64,000 bases of DNA from Massilia alkalitolerans DSM 17462 (GTDB lineage: Bacteria; Pseudomonadota; Gammaproteobacteria; Burkholderiales; Burkholderiaceae_D). Both the position numbers and the translations under genes were made by a program. The stretch spans positions 124,001 to 188,000 of the forward strand of contig NZ_ATYR01000006.1 of assembly GCF_000427785.1 (NCBI RefSeq). Reading direction: 5' to 3'. Of this stretch, positions 8,185 to 22,681 are shown one piece after another. How positions within the stretch are numbered: position 1 is the first letter of the stretch; each line of letters begins with the position of its first letter. The notes under the pieces are model-generated. The model saw only the letters and a list, made by a program, of their open reading frames with translations. It did not search any database and was not told the origin of the DNA.

Positions 8185-9486
8185 ATGCGCTCGATGAATC
8201 CGAAGCTGCTGTTCTGGGTGCCGGCGATCCTGCGCCTGGGCCTGCTGTTCGCCGTGGCCGGCATCGTCTGGTGGATGGCGAGCCTGGTCGAGGCCCTGGT
8301 CTTCGCCCTGGCGGCGCTGGTGATCGCGCTGTTCGTCCAGTTGCGCTACCTGCACGAGCTGGGCGAATGGCTGGACGACCCGCACTCGAGCCGGCTGCCG
8401 GACGGCTGGGGCGCCTGGACCGACGTGTTCGCGCGCCTGTACCGCCTGCGGCGCGAGGACGAGCGCCTCCAGGCCGAGATGGCCGAATGGCTGGCGCGCT
8501 TCCGCCAGGCCATGCAGATGCTGCCGGAAGGCGTGGCGATCATGGACGACGTCCTGTTCCTCGAATGGTGCAACGAGGCGGCCGAGCGCCACCTGGGCCT
8601 GACCATGGCGCGCGACAAGGGCCTGCGCGTGACCAACCTGGTGCGCCACCCCGAATTCATCGACTACGTGATCCTGGGCCGCTACGAGCAGCCGCTCACC
8701 TTGTCCTTCCGCGGCCGCAAGCTCGAGTGCCGCATCATCCCGTTCGAAAACCGGCGCCAGATCCTGGTCACGCACGACGCCACCGATACCGAGCGCATCG
8801 AAGCGATGCGCCGCGACTTCATCGCCAACGCCTCGCACGAGCTGCGCACGCCGCTGACGGTGATCGTCGGCTTCCTCGAGATCGCGATGTCCGATCCGGG
8901 CCTGGACGTGGCCACGCGCACCGCGCACCTGGAGCTGATGACCGAGCAGGCGCACCGCATGCAGCGCCTGATCGGCGACATGCTGACCCTGTCGCGCCTG
9001 GAGTCGGACGAGTTCCCGTTCAAGCGCGAGCGGGTGGACATGCGCGCGCTGGTCGACTCGGTGGCGGCCGAAGCGCGCGCCCTGTCGGGCGGCCGGCACG
9101 GGGTCGAGGTCGTGTTCGACGGACCGGACGTGATGGGCAGCCTGGAAGAGCTGCGCAGCGCCTTTGCCAACCTGGCGTCGAATGCGGTGCGCTACTCGCC
9201 GAACGGCGGCAGCATCCGGCTGGCCTGGAGCCGTGGACCGGACGATCTGCGCTTCACGGTGACGGACAGCGGCATCGGGATCGAGCCGATCCATATCTCA
9301 CGGCTGACCGAGCGCTTCTACCGGGTCGACAAGAGCCGTTCGCGCGAGACCCAGGGAACGGGACTGGGGCTGGCGATCGTCAAGCACGTGCTGCTGCGCC
9401 ACGGCGGGCGACTGCAGATCAGTTCGGTGCCGGGGCAGGGCAGTACCTTCACGGCGGTGTTGCCGAATACCTCGCTGCCGGGTTAA
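8185..9486 (+). CDS. phoR: Phosphate regulon sensor histidine kinase PhoR
   Basis: Inner-membrane kinase that phosphorylates PhoB under phosphate limitation. The 433 residues have two close N-terminal membrane helices (about residues 8-50), a PAS-like region (about 100-200), the H box NASHELRTPLTVIVG with H218, and the ATPase motifs N (FANLASNAVRYSP), G1 (VTDSGIGI) and G2 (GTGLGLAIV). The short N terminus without a large periplasmic domain is the usual PhoR design, consistent with signal input through PhoU/Pst. It is the last gene of the phosphate operon. Confidence 0.95.
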   Translation: MRSMNPKLLFWVPAILRLGLLFAVAGIVWWMASLVEALVFALAALVIALFVQLRYLHELGEWLDDPHSSRLPDGWGAWTDVFARLYRLRREDERLQAEMAEWLARFRQAMQMLPEGVAIMDDVLFLEWCNEAAERHLGLTMARDKGLRVTNLVRHPEFIDYVILGRYEQPLTLSFRGRKLECRIIPFENRRQILVTHDATDTERIEAMRRDFIANASHELRTPLTVIVGFLEIAMSDPGLDVATRTAHLELMTEQAHRMQRLIGDMLTLSRLESDEFPFKRERVDMRALVDSVAAEARALSGGRHGVEVVFDGPDVMGSLEELRSAFANLASNAVRYSPNGGSIRLAWSRGPDDLRFTVTDSGIGIEPIHISRLTERFYRVDKSRSRETQGTGLGLAIVKHVLLRHGGRLQISSVPGQGSTFTAVLPNTSLPG

Positions 9487-9492
9487 GCCATG

Positions 9493-9521
9493 GGGGCAGA
9501 GTCGCAACTCGACTCTGCCCC
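9493..9521. repeat. 29-bp perfect palindromic hairpin after phoR
   Basis: GGGGCAGAGTCG, a five-base loop CAACT, then CGACTCTGCCCC: a 12-bp perfect stem starting six bases after the phoR stop. No T-run follows, so it is not a classic terminator, though it could slow RNA decay or terminate weakly. From memory, closely similar GGGGTCAGAGTCG-type palindromes recur in Massilia/Duganella intergenic regions, which would make it a dispersed repeat; this was not checked. Confidence 0.7.
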
Positions 9522-9572
9522 GCATTGCTGTGGTCGCGGTACAATCGTGCTTCGTTCCCTCAAGCACCCCAT

Positions 9573-10490
9573 ATGTTCTCTCGCCGTAGCTCCCTGATCG
9601 CCTGCGCCGCGCTGTTCCTGAGCGCCTGCGGCAGCACCCCGACCCAGCCTCCCGCAACACCCGTTGCCCAGCAGGTGACGCCGCCCCCGCCGCCACGTAA
9701 AGTGAAGATCGGCCTGGCCCTCGGCGGCGGCGCCGCCCGCGGCTTCGCCCACATCGGCGTCATCAAGGCGCTCGAAGCCCAGGGCATCGTGCCCGAGATC
9801 GTGGTCGGTACCAGTGCCGGCTCGGTGGTCGGCTCCCTGTATGCCTCCGGCCTGAACGGCTTCGCGCTGCAAAAGACCGCGCTGGCCATGGACGAGGCCA
9901 CGATCTCCGACTGGGCGCTGCCGCTGTTCGGCAAGTCGACCGGTGTGCTCAAGGGCGAGGCGCTGCAGAGCTACATCAACAAGGCGGTCAACAACGTGCC
10001 GATGGAGCGCCTGAAGATCCGCTTCGGCGCCGTCGCCACCGACCTCAAGACCGGCCAGCCGATCCTGTTCAACAAGGGCAATACCGGCATGGCCGTGCGC
10101 GCCTCCTCGGCGGTGCCGAGCGTGTTCCAGCCGGTGAAGATCGGCGCCAAGACCTATGTCGACGGCGGCCTGGTCGCGCCGGTGCCGGTCAAGTTCGCCA
10201 AGGACATGGGCGCCGAGTTCATCATCGCGGTGAACATCTCCAGCGCCACCGAAGGTGCCGCCACCGCCAGCTCGCTTGACGTCCTGATGCAGACCTTCAG
10301 CATCATGGGTCAGCGCCTGAATCACTTCGAGCTGAAGGAAGCCGACATCGTCATCACGCCGAACCTCGGCAACATGGGCAGCGCCGACTTCAGCAACCGC
10401 AACCTGGCGATCCTCGCCGGCGAGCAGGCGGCGGCAGCCGTCATGCCGCAGATCAAGGCCAAGCTCAAGGCCAAGCAGCAAGGACAATAA
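9573..10490 (+). CDS. Patatin-like phospholipase family lipoprotein
   Basis: Predicted lipid acyl hydrolase anchored in the envelope. The 305-residue protein opens with a lipoprotein signal whose lipobox is LFLSAC, then a Pro-rich linker and a patatin domain. All catalytic features are present: oxyanion loop GGGAARG, nucleophile elbow GTSAGS (GxSxG), and the catalytic Asp in VDGGLVAP (DG motif). The ATG at 9573 gives an immediate signal peptide; a much longer in-frame extension upstream is only a shadow of phoR. A heme-binding-like gene follows ten bases later. Substrate unknown. Confidence 0.9.
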   Translation: MFSRRSSLIACAALFLSACGSTPTQPPATPVAQQVTPPPPPRKVKIGLALGGGAARGFAHIGVIKALEAQGIVPEIVVGTSAGSVVGSLYASGLNGFALQKTALAMDEATISDWALPLFGKSTGVLKGEALQSYINKAVNNVPMERLKIRFGAVATDLKTGQPILFNKGNTGMAVRASSAVPSVFQPVKIGAKTYVDGGLVAPVPVKFAKDMGAEFIIAVNISSATEGAATASSLDVLMQTFSIMGQRLNHFELKEADIVITPNLGNMGSADFSNRNLAILAGEQAAAAVMPQIKAKLKAKQQGQ

Positions 10491-10500
10491 AGGAACCAAG

Positions 10501-10911
10501 ATGAACACCAAGCCTTATCTTACCCTCGAAGACGTCAAGAAGATCGCCCTAGGGGCCGAAGCCGAAGCGCTGCGCAACAACTGGGCGGTGGCGTTTGCCA
10601 TCGTCGACGATGGCGGACACCTGCTGTGGTTCCAGCGCCTCGACGGCGTGCCGCCGATCTCCTCGCACCTTGCTCCCGCCAAGGCCCGCACCGCAGCGCT
10701 GGGACGCCGCGAGTCGCGCATCTACGAAGAGATCATCAACAACGGCCGCGTGTCCTTCCTGTCGGCGCCGGAACTGGAAGGCATGCTGGAAGGTGGCGTG
10801 CCGGTGGTGGTCGACGGCCACGTGATCGGTGCGGTGGGCGTGTCGGGCGTGAAGTCGACCGAGGACGCGCAGATCGCCAAAGCCGGCATCGCAGCCCTGA
10901 CCGGCGAATAA
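10501..10911 (+). CDS. GlcG/HbpS-family (heme-binding-like) protein
   Basis: A 136-residue single-domain protein of the GlcG/HbpS (DUF336) family: an N-terminal helix, then AFAIVDDGGHLLWFQRLD, the central KARTAALGRR and the C-terminal VIGAVGVSG segment are all family hallmarks. Members bind heme or cobalamin or sit in glycolate operons; no catalytic activity is firmly assigned. A ribosome binding site (AAAGGAACC) lies just before the ATG, and the gene is transcribed with the patatin-like gene and closed by a strong terminator. Confidence 0.88.
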   Translation: MNTKPYLTLEDVKKIALGAEAEALRNNWAVAFAIVDDGGHLLWFQRLDGVPPISSHLAPAKARTAALGRRESRIYEEIINNGRVSFLSAPELEGMLEGGVPVVVDGHVIGAVGVSGVKSTEDAQIAKAGIAALTGE

Positions 10912-10942
10912 GCGCCGAACTTGTCACTTTGCTGCGAGGAGA

Positions 10943-10970
10943 GGGCACCTGCGGGTGCCCTTTCTTTTTA
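10943..10970 (+). terminator. Rho-independent terminator after the GlcG/HbpS gene
   Basis: GGGCACC, a short loop, GGGTGCCC and then TTTCTTTTT. It closes the patatin/GlcG transcription unit and precedes the car promoter. Confidence 0.9.
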
Positions 10971-11056
10971 TTTCGCAAAAGCAGCAAAACATGGTTTGCG
11001 CGCCGCTTTCGCTCACGTTTCGGCAAAATCGGCGCCACTTTTGTAGAATTGCTGCA

Positions 11057-11086
11057 TTGCCGAATAGGTCGATTCCGCGCTATAAT
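11057..11086 (+). promoter_or_regulatory. Sigma-70 promoter candidate for carAB
   Basis: A perfect -10 TATAAT (11081-11086) is preceded by TTGCCG (11057-11062, four of six matches) with 18-bp spacing. It leaves a leader of about 150 bases before carA. The 328-base gap from 10912 to 11239 otherwise holds the terminator above and no gene; pyrimidine or arginine control sites were not recognised in it. Confidence 0.6.
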
Positions 11087-11239
11087 TCGGAAGTTTAACC
11101 ATTCACACATTTGCCGTAGCGCCTACCCACCATCCCTCATTCAACTAGATGTCCAGCTACCGGCAGGCAGTCTCCGCCCGGGTTTGTTGGATGCCGGTCT
11201 GACGTGGCGAAGCTACGGTAACTTTATTGGGAGTTACCC

Positions 11240-12403
11240 TTGCCGCCATTTTTTTCTGGCCCAGCCGTCCCGGCCATCCTGGCCCTCGCTGACGGAACGA
11301 TTTTCAAAGGAGTTTCCATTGGAGCCACCGGTCACACGACCGGCGAAGTGGTGTTCAACACCGCGATTACCGGCTACCAGGAAATCCTCACCGACCCCAG
11401 CTATTCGCGTCAGATCGTTACCCTGACGTACCCGCACATCGGCAACTACGGCGTCAACCCGGCCGACGTCGAGGCCTCCAAGGTCCACGCCGCCGGCCTG
11501 ATCATCCGTGACCTGCCGCTGCTGGCATCGAATTTCCGTTCCACCCAGTCGCTGTCGGACTACCTGAAGCAAGAAAACGTGGTCGCCATCGCCGGCATCG
11601 ACACCCGCAAGCTGACCCGCATCCTGCGCGAGAAGGGCGCGCAAGCCGGCGCCATCCTCACCGGCATCCAGGGCAAGGAGCCGCTGGAAACCCAGGCGCT
11701 GGAACTGGCGCGTTCCTTCCCGGGCCTGGCGGGCATGGACCTGGCCAAGGTCGTGTCCGTGAAAGAACCCTATGTGTTCACCGAGACCGAGTGGAAGCTC
11801 GGCGAAGGCTTCGGCAAGCAGGACAATCCCCAATACCACGTGGTCGCCTTTGACTACGGCGTCAAGCGCAACATCCTGCGCATGCTGGCCGAGCGCGGCT
11901 GCAAGGTGACCGTGCTGCCGGCCCAGGCGACCGCCGCCGACGCGCTGGCGCTCAATCCTGACGGCATCTTCCTGGCCAACGGTCCGGGCGACCCCGAGCC
12001 TTGCGACTATGCGATCAAGGCAAGCGCGGAGCTGATCGAGAAGGGCATCCCGACTTTCGGCATCTGCCTCGGCCACCAGATCATGGCGCTGGCCTCCGGC
12101 GCCAAGACCATGAAGATGAAGTTCGGCCACCATGGCGCCAACCACCCGGTGCAGGATCTGGATTCGAAGAAGGTCCTGATCACCTCGCAGAACCACGGCT
12201 TCGCGGTCGACCCGGAGACCCTCCCGGCCAACTGCCGCGTCACCCACGTGTCGCTGTTCGACGGTTCGTTGCAGGGCTTCGAGCGTACCGACAAGCCAGC
12301 CTTCTGCTTCCAGGGCCACCCGGAAGCCTCGCCCGGCCCGACCGACGTCGCCTACCTGTTTGACCGCTTCATCGGCCTGATGCAAGCAGCGGAGAAAAAG
12401 TAA
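11240..12403 (+). CDS. carA: Carbamoyl-phosphate synthase, small (glutaminase) subunit
   Basis: Hydrolyses glutamine and feeds ammonia to CarB for carbamoyl phosphate, the precursor of arginine and pyrimidines. The 387 residues comprise the N-terminal CarA domain ([29 protein letters not shown]) and a class I amidotransferase domain with the nucleophile in FGICLGHQI (Cys near 276) and the His/Glu pair in GHPEASPGP. The start is an uncommon TTG; it is favoured because GGGAG lies six bases upstream and the protein then begins at the expected distance from the conserved LALADGT. carB follows with no gap. Confidence 0.96.
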   Translation: MPPFFSGPAVPAILALADGTIFKGVSIGATGHTTGEVVFNTAITGYQEILTDPSYSRQIVTLTYPHIGNYGVNPADVEASKVHAAGLIIRDLPLLASNFRSTQSLSDYLKQENVVAIAGIDTRKLTRILREKGAQAGAILTGIQGKEPLETQALELARSFPGLAGMDLAKVVSVKEPYVFTETEWKLGEGFGKQDNPQYHVVAFDYGVKRNILRMLAERGCKVTVLPAQATAADALALNPDGIFLANGPGDPEPCDYAIKASAELIEKGIPTFGICLGHQIMALASGAKTMKMKFGHHGANHPVQDLDSKKVLITSQNHGFAVDPETLPANCRVTHVSLFDGSLQGFERTDKPAFCFQGHPEASPGPTDVAYLFDRFIGLMQAAEKK

Positions 12404-15634
<3,231 letters not shown>

Positions 15635-15654
15635 GCAGCACGTAGTACCAACGC

Positions 15655-15700
15655 AACCACAGAGCTCGCGCGGCAAGCGTCGCGCGCCTCTGTGGTTTTG
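15655..15700 (+). terminator. Terminator between carB and greA
   Basis: AACCACAGAG pairs with CTCTGTGGTT, with an inner CGCGC/GCGCG pairing and a downstream TTTTGGTTTGG. It suggests greA has its own promoter or depends on read-through. Confidence 0.75.
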
Positions 15701-15737
15701 GTTTGGTACGTCCAATCACGAAACAACGTAGAGCGAC

Positions 15738-16217
15738 ATGAACACTACCGTACCACTGACCAAATACGGCGCCGAACTCCTGAAGGAAGAGCTGCACCAG
15801 CTCAAGACCAAGGAGCGCCGTAACGTGATCGATGCGATCGCCGAAGCGCGCTCGCACGGCGACCTGTCGGAAAATGCCGAATACGATGCAGCGAAAGAGC
15901 GCCAGGCCTTCGTCGAAGGCCGCATCGCGGAACTCGAGGGCAAGCTGAGCGCCGCCCAGATCATCGATCCGGCCACGCTGGATGCGGAAGGCCGCGTCGT
16001 GTTCGCCTCGACCGTGGACCTGGAAGACCTGGAAAACGGCCAGAAGGTGAGCTACCAGATCGTCGGCCTCGACGAAGCCGACATCAAGCTGAACAAGGTG
16101 TCGGTGACCTCGCCGATCGCCCGCGCCCTGATCGGCAAGTATGCCGGCGACGTGGTGGAAGTGCAGGCCCCGTCGGGCCCGCGCGAATACGAAATCCTCG
16201 AAGTCCGCTACGTCTGA
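15738..16217 (+). CDS. greA: Transcription elongation factor GreA
   Basis: Rescues backtracked RNA polymerase by stimulating transcript cleavage. The 159 residues contain the N-terminal coiled coil with the functional acidic tip ([20 protein letters not shown]) and the globular FKBP-like C-terminal domain ending with [18 protein letters not shown]. Length and sequence are typical GreA rather than GreB. Its stop overlaps the start of the next gene by one base. Confidence 0.97.
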   Translation: MNTTVPLTKYGAELLKEELHQLKTKERRNVIDAIAEARSHGDLSENAEYDAAKERQAFVEGRIAELEGKLSAAQIIDPATLDAEGRVVFASTVDLEDLENGQKVSYQIVGLDEADIKLNKVSVTSPIARALIGKYAGDVVEVQAPSGPREYEILEVRYV

Positions 16218-16720
16218 TGCCGGACAGCCGTCCCGCAGCGCCGTCCCGATCCGCTTCCCGCGTTTCCCGTATCGCAGCCGCCCGGCTGCTGGTGGCGGTG
16301 CTGTGGGCGGGGACGCTGTGGGCGCTCGGTTATATCGCGGCGCCGGCGGTGTTCGCGGCGGTGCCTGGTGCGGTGGCTGGCGATGTCGTCGCCGTTCTGT
16401 TGCACCGCCTGGGCTGGGTCTCGCTCGGCTGTGCGGCCGCGATGCTGGTGCTGGTGCGACTGTCCGGCGATCTCGATGCCGGACGGCGGCGCTTATTGAA
16501 CCTGCTGGTGCTGGCGATGCTGGCCTGCGCGCTGGTGATGTGGATTGGACTGCAGCCGGGCATGGCGCAGATGCGCGAACTGGCGGGCCCGGGCGGGGTG
16601 AGGGCGTCGCCGCACTGGACGCAGTTCGCCGTAATGCATGGGGTGTCGCAGCTGTTCCACGTCATTGAAAGCGTACTTGCTGCGGTGCTGGTGCTCAAGA
16701 GCCGCGGACCGTCAGCTTAG
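16217..16720 (+). CDS. DUF4149-type small integral membrane protein
   Basis: A 167-residue inner-membrane protein with about four hydrophobic helices (near residues 20-45, 60-80, 92-112 and 140-160) and the conserved-looking WAGTLWALGYIAAPAVF. It matches the DUF4149 pattern often found after greA in Burkholderiales. It starts inside the greA stop codon (TGATG), so it is translationally coupled. Function unknown. Confidence 0.8.
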   Translation: MPDSRPAAPSRSASRVSRIAAARLLVAVLWAGTLWALGYIAAPAVFAAVPGAVAGDVVAVLLHRLGWVSLGCAAAMLVLVRLSGDLDAGRRRLLNLLVLAMLACALVMWIGLQPGMAQMRELAGPGGVRASPHWTQFAVMHGVSQLFHVIESVLAAVLVLKSRGPSA

Positions 16721-16751
16721 AAGGCTGAGGTCAGATCCGATCCGGCACGCG

Positions 16752-16776
16752 TAAAAAAACCGGGTCGCCCCGGTTT
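16752..16776 (-). terminator. Terminator for yhbY (minus strand)
   Basis: On the minus strand AAACCGGG and its complement form a stem followed by a run of seven T. On the plus strand only TTT follows, so it mainly serves yhbY but may also stop transcription from greA. Confidence 0.8.
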
Positions 16777-16793
16777 CCGCTCGGCGCGTGCCA

Positions 16794-17264
16794 TCACTTG
16801 TTCAGTGAATTCTTCTTGGTGGAAGTCTGACGCGGTTTGGCGCGCTTGATGTTGCCGCCCGCCGTTACGCGCTCGTTTCCTTTCAGCATGACCTTGGTGA
16901 CGCTCGGCTTCTTGGTGCCGCTGGCGCTGGCCTTGACGATGGTGACTTCACGCATGCCCTTGCCGGCCTTGCTGCTGCGTTCCTTGACGGCTTCCTTCTT
17001 CGGACGGTAGAGCACCAGCAGCTTGCCGATGTGCTGGACAGGCGCCGCGTCGAGTTCCGCGCAAATCTGTTCATACATGGCGATGCGGGCTTCGCGGTCG
17101 TCGCCGAACACGCGCACCTTGATCAGGCCGTGCGCGTCGAGGCTGGAAGCGATTTCCTTCATGACCGATTCGGTCAGGCCGGATTCGCCGATCATGACGA
17201 CTGGGTTGAGTCCGTGTGCTTCGGCGCGCAGTGCGCTGCGCTCGGCCGGAGTGAGTTTAAGCAT
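16794..17264 (-). CDS. yhbY: YhbY/CRM-domain ribosome-associated RNA-binding protein
   Basis: Small RNA-binding protein linked to assembly of the large ribosomal subunit. Residues 1-90 are the CRM domain, beginning MLKLTPAERSALRAEAHGLN and carrying the hallmark GESGLTESVMKEI. A Lys/Ser/Thr-rich tail of about 65 residues follows, longer than the E. coli protein of about 97 residues; basic tails of this kind occur in betaproteobacterial homologues. It is transcribed divergently from rlmE, with a 42-base gap between the start codons; both genes act on the 50S subunit. Confidence 0.93.
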   Translation of the reverse strand: MLKLTPAERSALRAEAHGLNPVVMIGESGLTESVMKEIASSLDAHGLIKVRVFGDDREARIAMYEQICAELDAAPVQHIGKLLVLYRPKKEAVKERSSKAGKGMREVTIVKASASGTKKPSVTKVMLKGNERVTAGGNIKRAKPRQTSTKKNSLNK

Positions 17265-17306
17265 AATAATTTTTTGGATTACCTTTAAAAGCAGTATTCT
17301 ACGCGA

Positions 17307-17954
17307 ATGGCCAAGAACAAATTAAACAAAAACTGGTTGCATGACCATATTAATGACCCGTACGTCAAATTGGCCCAGAAAGAGGGCTACCGCGCCCGCG
17401 CCGCCTACAAGCTCAAGGAAATCGACGAAAGCGAAAAACTGATCAAGCCGGGCCAGGTCATTGTCGACCTCGGCTGCACCCCGGGCAGCTGGGCCCAGTA
17501 CACCCGGCGCAAGCTGGCCGGCGCAGATGGCGGCGGTATCCGCGGCACCATCATCGGGCTGGACATGCTGCCGATGGAACCCATCGCTGATGTTCAGTAT
17601 ATCCAGGGGGATTTCCGCGAAGAGGAAGTGCTGGCCCAGCTCGACGAGCTGCTGGAGGGGCGCAAGGCCGACCTGGTGCTGTCCGACATGGCCCCGAACC
17701 TGTCCGGGATTCCGACCGCCGATGCGGCGCGGATGGAACACTTAATCGACTTGGCAATTGAGTTTTCGCAAATGCACATGAAACCAGGGGGCGCATTGCT
17801 GGTGAAGTGCTTTAAAGATATGGGATTTACCCAGATACTGGAAAAGTTTCGTACCGAATTCAAGACCGTCAAGCAGGTCAAACCCAAAGCCAGCCGGGAC
17901 AAATCCTCGGAAATTTTCCTGCTTGGACGCGGTCTGAAGAATCCAGCAGACTAA
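17307..17954 (+). CDS. rlmE: 23S rRNA 2'-O-ribose uridine methyltransferase RlmE (FtsJ/RrmJ)
   Basis: Methylates the A-loop uridine of 23S rRNA using S-adenosylmethionine. The 215 residues show the SAM-binding motif [14 protein letters not shown] and the family's K-D-K-E catalytic tetrad: Lys in [10 protein letters not shown], Asp in [12 protein letters not shown], Lys in LLVKCFKD and Glu in [10 protein letters not shown]. It stands directly upstream of ftsH, the classic ftsJ-ftsH order. Confidence 0.96.
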   Translation: MAKNKLNKNWLHDHINDPYVKLAQKEGYRARAAYKLKEIDESEKLIKPGQVIVDLGCTPGSWAQYTRRKLAGADGGGIRGTIIGLDMLPMEPIADVQYIQGDFREEEVLAQLDELLEGRKADLVLSDMAPNLSGIPTADAARMEHLIDLAIEFSQMHMKPGGALLVKCFKDMGFTQILEKFRTEFKTVKQVKPKASRDKSSEIFLLGRGLKNPAD

Positions 17955-18172
17955 AAAGCGAGTCGGATGAGCGTTTTGCTCTTGATATTCGGCGCGGCAA
18001 CCGCACATCAGCCGCGTGAGGCTGGCTGCGCGACGCTCTGCGTGGCCAGTCTGGCATGAAAAAATGGCATTTCAGCACTATTCCCGTACGTCGCGTGGCG
18101 GCGTCGGCTTATTGCGGTTAAAATCGTCATACTGAAATCGGTAGAGATGCAATCCGCATCGGAGGAGTTTTC

Positions 18173-20056
<1,884 letters not shown>

Positions 20057-20081
20057 TGTGATCGCCTAGTTTTCCCCAAGC

Positions 20082-20106
20082 AAAAGGCATCCGCTGGATG
20101 CCTTTT
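20082..20106 (+). terminator. Terminator after ftsH
   Basis: AAAAGGCATCC, a three-base loop, GGATGCCTTTT: an 11-bp perfect stem that includes its own A and T runs, so it can act in both directions. Confidence 0.85.
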
Positions 20107-20134
20107 GTACGTTAACGCCTTCCCAATTCTCACC

Positions 20135-20983
20135 ATGTCCAAGAATTTGCAATGCGGCCAGTACAGCTTCGCGCTGGAAGGCCGGGATGCCGTCCGTCCG
20201 GTTGTGATGGGCATCCTCAACGTCACCCCCGATTCCTTCTCCGACGGCGGCCGTTACCAGGGGCTCGAGTTTGCGCTGTCGCATGCCGAGGAAATGATCC
20301 GCGACGGCGCCACCATGATCGATATCGGCGGCGAATCGACCCGTCCGGGCTCGCCCAGCGTGCCGGTGGCCGAAGAGCTCGCGCGTGTGCTGCCGACCCT
20401 GTATGCGCTGCGCAGCCTCGATTGCGCACTGTCGGTCGATACCTGCAAGCCGGAAGTCATGCGTGAGGCGATCATCGCCGGCGCCGACATGATCAACGAC
20501 ATCAACGGCTTCCGTGCGCCGGGCGCCATCGAGGCGGTGCGCGACAGCGATTGCGGGCTGTGCGTGATGCACATGCAGGCCACGCCGCAGACCATGCAGC
20601 AGGCCCCGGCATACCATGACGTCGTGCGCGAGGTGATCGATTTCCTCAGGGAGCGCGTGGATACCCTGGAGCGCGCCGGCATCGCCCGGGACCGCATCTG
20701 CATCGATCCGGGCTTCGGCTTCGGCAAGACCGTCGAGCACAACTATGCGTTGCTGCGCCAGTTGGGCCGTATCCGCGACGAGCTCGGCCTGCCGGTGCTG
20801 GCCGGGCTGTCGCGCAAGTCCATGGTGGGCGCCGTCACGGGTCGGCCGGTGGAAGAGCGCATGGCGGGCAGCGTCGGCGGGGCATTGGCTGCGGTAGCGC
20901 ATGGCGCTAAAATTGTGCGTGTGCATGATGTAGCAGAGACGGTTGATGCCTTAAAGGTATGGCTCGCTGGAACTCAAGATTAA
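20135..20983 (+). CDS. folP: Dihydropteroate synthase
   Basis: Condenses p-aminobenzoate with dihydropterin pyrophosphate in folate synthesis; the sulfonamide target. The 282-residue protein has the family signatures [37 protein letters not shown] and LSRKSMVG. A frame extension upstream begins with a TTG inside the ftsH terminator stem and is rejected in favour of the ATG at 20135. glmM follows after 34 bases, the common folP-glmM pairing. Confidence 0.96.
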   Translation: MSKNLQCGQYSFALEGRDAVRPVVMGILNVTPDSFSDGGRYQGLEFALSHAEEMIRDGATMIDIGGESTRPGSPSVPVAEELARVLPTLYALRSLDCALSVDTCKPEVMREAIIAGADMINDINGFRAPGAIEAVRDSDCGLCVMHMQATPQTMQQAPAYHDVVREVIDFLRERVDTLERAGIARDRICIDPGFGFGKTVEHNYALLRQLGRIRDELGLPVLAGLSRKSMVGAVTGRPVEERMAGSVGGALAAVAHGAKIVRVHDVAETVDALKVWLAGTQD

Positions 20984-21017
20984 AACGCTAAGGTTAAAAC
21001 CTGGAAAGAGTAAAAGA

Positions 21018-22358
21018 ATGGCACGGAAATATTTCGGTACGGATGGTGTTCGCGGCCTCGTGGGGGTCGCGCCGATTACCCCCGAATTCGTCATGCGCCT
21101 CGGCTATGCTGCCGGCACGGTGCTGGCCAAGGGCGGGAAGTCGACCAGCGGCCGTCCGGTCGTCCTGATCGGCAAGGACACCCGTATTTCCGGCTATATG
21201 CTGGAAGCTGCGCTGGAAGCGGGCTTCTCGGCGGCGGGCGTGGACGTGATGCTGGCCGGCCCGATGCCGACCCCGGCCATCGCCTACCTGACCCGTGCGC
21301 TGCGCCTGCAGGCCGGCGTCGTGATCTCGGCGTCGCACAATCCTTTCCAGGACAACGGTATCAAGTTCTTCTCGCAGCACGGTACCAAGCTGCCGGACGC
21401 GGTGGAACTGGAAATCGAAGACGCGATCGACCAGCCGATGGGCTGCGTGCCTTCGGACAAGCTGGGCCGCGCCACCCGCCTGCGCGATGCCCAGGGCCGC
21501 TACATCGAGTTCTGCAAGAGCACCTTCCCGAACGAGCTGGACCTGCGCGGCCTCAAGATCGTGGTCGACAGCGCCAACGGCGCGGCCTACAACATCGCCC
21601 CGCACGTGTTCCACGAACTGGGCGCCGAAGTCGTGTCGATCGGTGCGACGCCTGACGGCTTCAACATCAACGCCGGGGTCGGCGCCACCGCGCCGAAAGC
21701 GCTGTCGGAAGCGGTGGTGGCCAACAAGGCCGACCTCGGTATCGCGCTGGACGGCGACGCCGACCGCCTGATCATGGTCGACGCCACCGGCCGCGTCTAC
21801 AACGGCGACGAGCTGCTCTACCTGATGGTGCGCGACCGCATGTCGACCGGTCCGGTGGCGGGCGCCGTCGGCACCCTGATGACCAATATGGCGCTGGAAG
21901 TGGCGTTCAAGCAGATGGGCGTCGGCTTCGCGCGCGCCAAGGTCGGCGACCGCTACGTGCTGGAAGTGATGCAGGAGCGCGGCTGGCTGTTCGGCGGCGA
22001 AAGCTCGGGCCACCTGCTGGCGCTGGACAAGCACACCACCGGCGACGGCATCGTGTCGGCGCTGCAGGTGCTGTCGGCGCTCAAGCGCAGCGGCAAGTCG
22101 CTGGCCGACTGCTGCAGCGAACTGACGCTCTACCCCCAGACCCTGATCAACAAGAAGGTCGCGCCGGGCTTCGACTGGACCACGAACCAAGCCGTGGTGG
22201 CCGAAAAGGAAGCGGTCGAGCGCGAGCTGGGCGAAACCGGCCGCGTGCTGATCCGCGCCTCGGGCACCGAACCCCTGATCCGTGTCATGGTCGAGGCCAA
22301 GGAAGCCGATCTGGCCGAAAACATGGCGCGCCGTATCGCCGACAAGCTGGCCGCCTGA
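21018..22358 (+). CDS. glmM: Phosphoglucosamine mutase
   Basis: Interconverts glucosamine-6-phosphate and glucosamine-1-phosphate on the way to UDP-GlcNAc, the precursor of peptidoglycan, LPS and, here, probably the exopolysaccharide sugars made further along the window. The 446 residues carry the N-terminal FGTDGVRG, the phosphoserine loop ISASHNPF (Ser near 106), the metal-binding DGDADR and the phosphate-binding [20 protein letters not shown] precedes the ATG. Confidence 0.97.
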   Translation: MARKYFGTDGVRGLVGVAPITPEFVMRLGYAAGTVLAKGGKSTSGRPVVLIGKDTRISGYMLEAALEAGFSAAGVDVMLAGPMPTPAIAYLTRALRLQAGVVISASHNPFQDNGIKFFSQHGTKLPDAVELEIEDAIDQPMGCVPSDKLGRATRLRDAQGRYIEFCKSTFPNELDLRGLKIVVDSANGAAYNIAPHVFHELGAEVVSIGATPDGFNINAGVGATAPKALSEAVVANKADLGIALDGDADRLIMVDATGRVYNGDELLYLMVRDRMSTGPVAGAVGTLMTNMALEVAFKQMGVGFARAKVGDRYVLEVMQERGWLFGGESSGHLLALDKHTTGDGIVSALQVLSALKRSGKSLADCCSELTLYPQTLINKKVAPGFDWTTNQAVVAEKEAVERELGETGRVLIRASGTEPLIRVMVEAKEADLAENMARRIADKLAA

Positions 22359-22387
22359 GTTCGTGCGCCCGCAGGGGGCAGCGCAAT

Positions 22388-22416
22388 TTGACGCGCCCTC
22401 GTTGCGGGAGTATCAT
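22388..22416 (+). promoter_or_regulatory. Sigma-70 promoter of the tRNA-Pro gene
   Basis: TTGACG (22388-22393) and TATCAT (22411-22416) are separated by exactly 17 bases, and the mature tRNA 5' end lies 12 bases after the -10 box. Confidence 0.75.
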
Positions 22417-22427
22417 CAGTACCACAT

Positions 22428-22504
22428 CGGAGTGTAGCGCAGCCCGGTAGCGCACCTGGTTTGGGACCAGGGGGTCCAAGGTTCGAATCCTTGTACTCCG
22501 ACCA
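22428..22504 (+). tRNA. tRNA-Pro (anticodon UGG)
   Basis: A 77-nt cloverleaf: acceptor CGGAGTG pairs with TACTCCG, anticodon stem CCTGG/CCAGG encloses TTTGGGA (anticodon TGG), the T-loop is GTTCGAATC, and the 3' CCA is encoded. Confidence 0.97.
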
Positions 22505-22515
22505 AAGCTTCCTCC

Positions 22516-22543
22516 ACGGGCTGTCGTTCGACAGCCCGTTTCA
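22516..22543 (+). terminator. Hairpin between the two tRNA genes
   Basis: ACGGGCTGTCG, two-base loop, CGACAGCCCGT, then TTCATTT: an 11-bp perfect stem likely to terminate or process the tRNA-Pro transcript. Confidence 0.75.
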
Positions 22544-22572
22544 TTTCCGGCCGCTTGCGCGTGCCGTCTGAA

Positions 22573-22649
<77 letters not shown>

Positions 22650-22681
22650 TCCGTCGCGTGACTACTTTTTTTTCGGATCGC

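Noticed and set aside
8043..9572. In-frame extension of the patatin-like gene back through phoR and phoB
   Set aside because: It overlaps two certain genes and lacks similarity; the lipoprotein signal begins at 9573.
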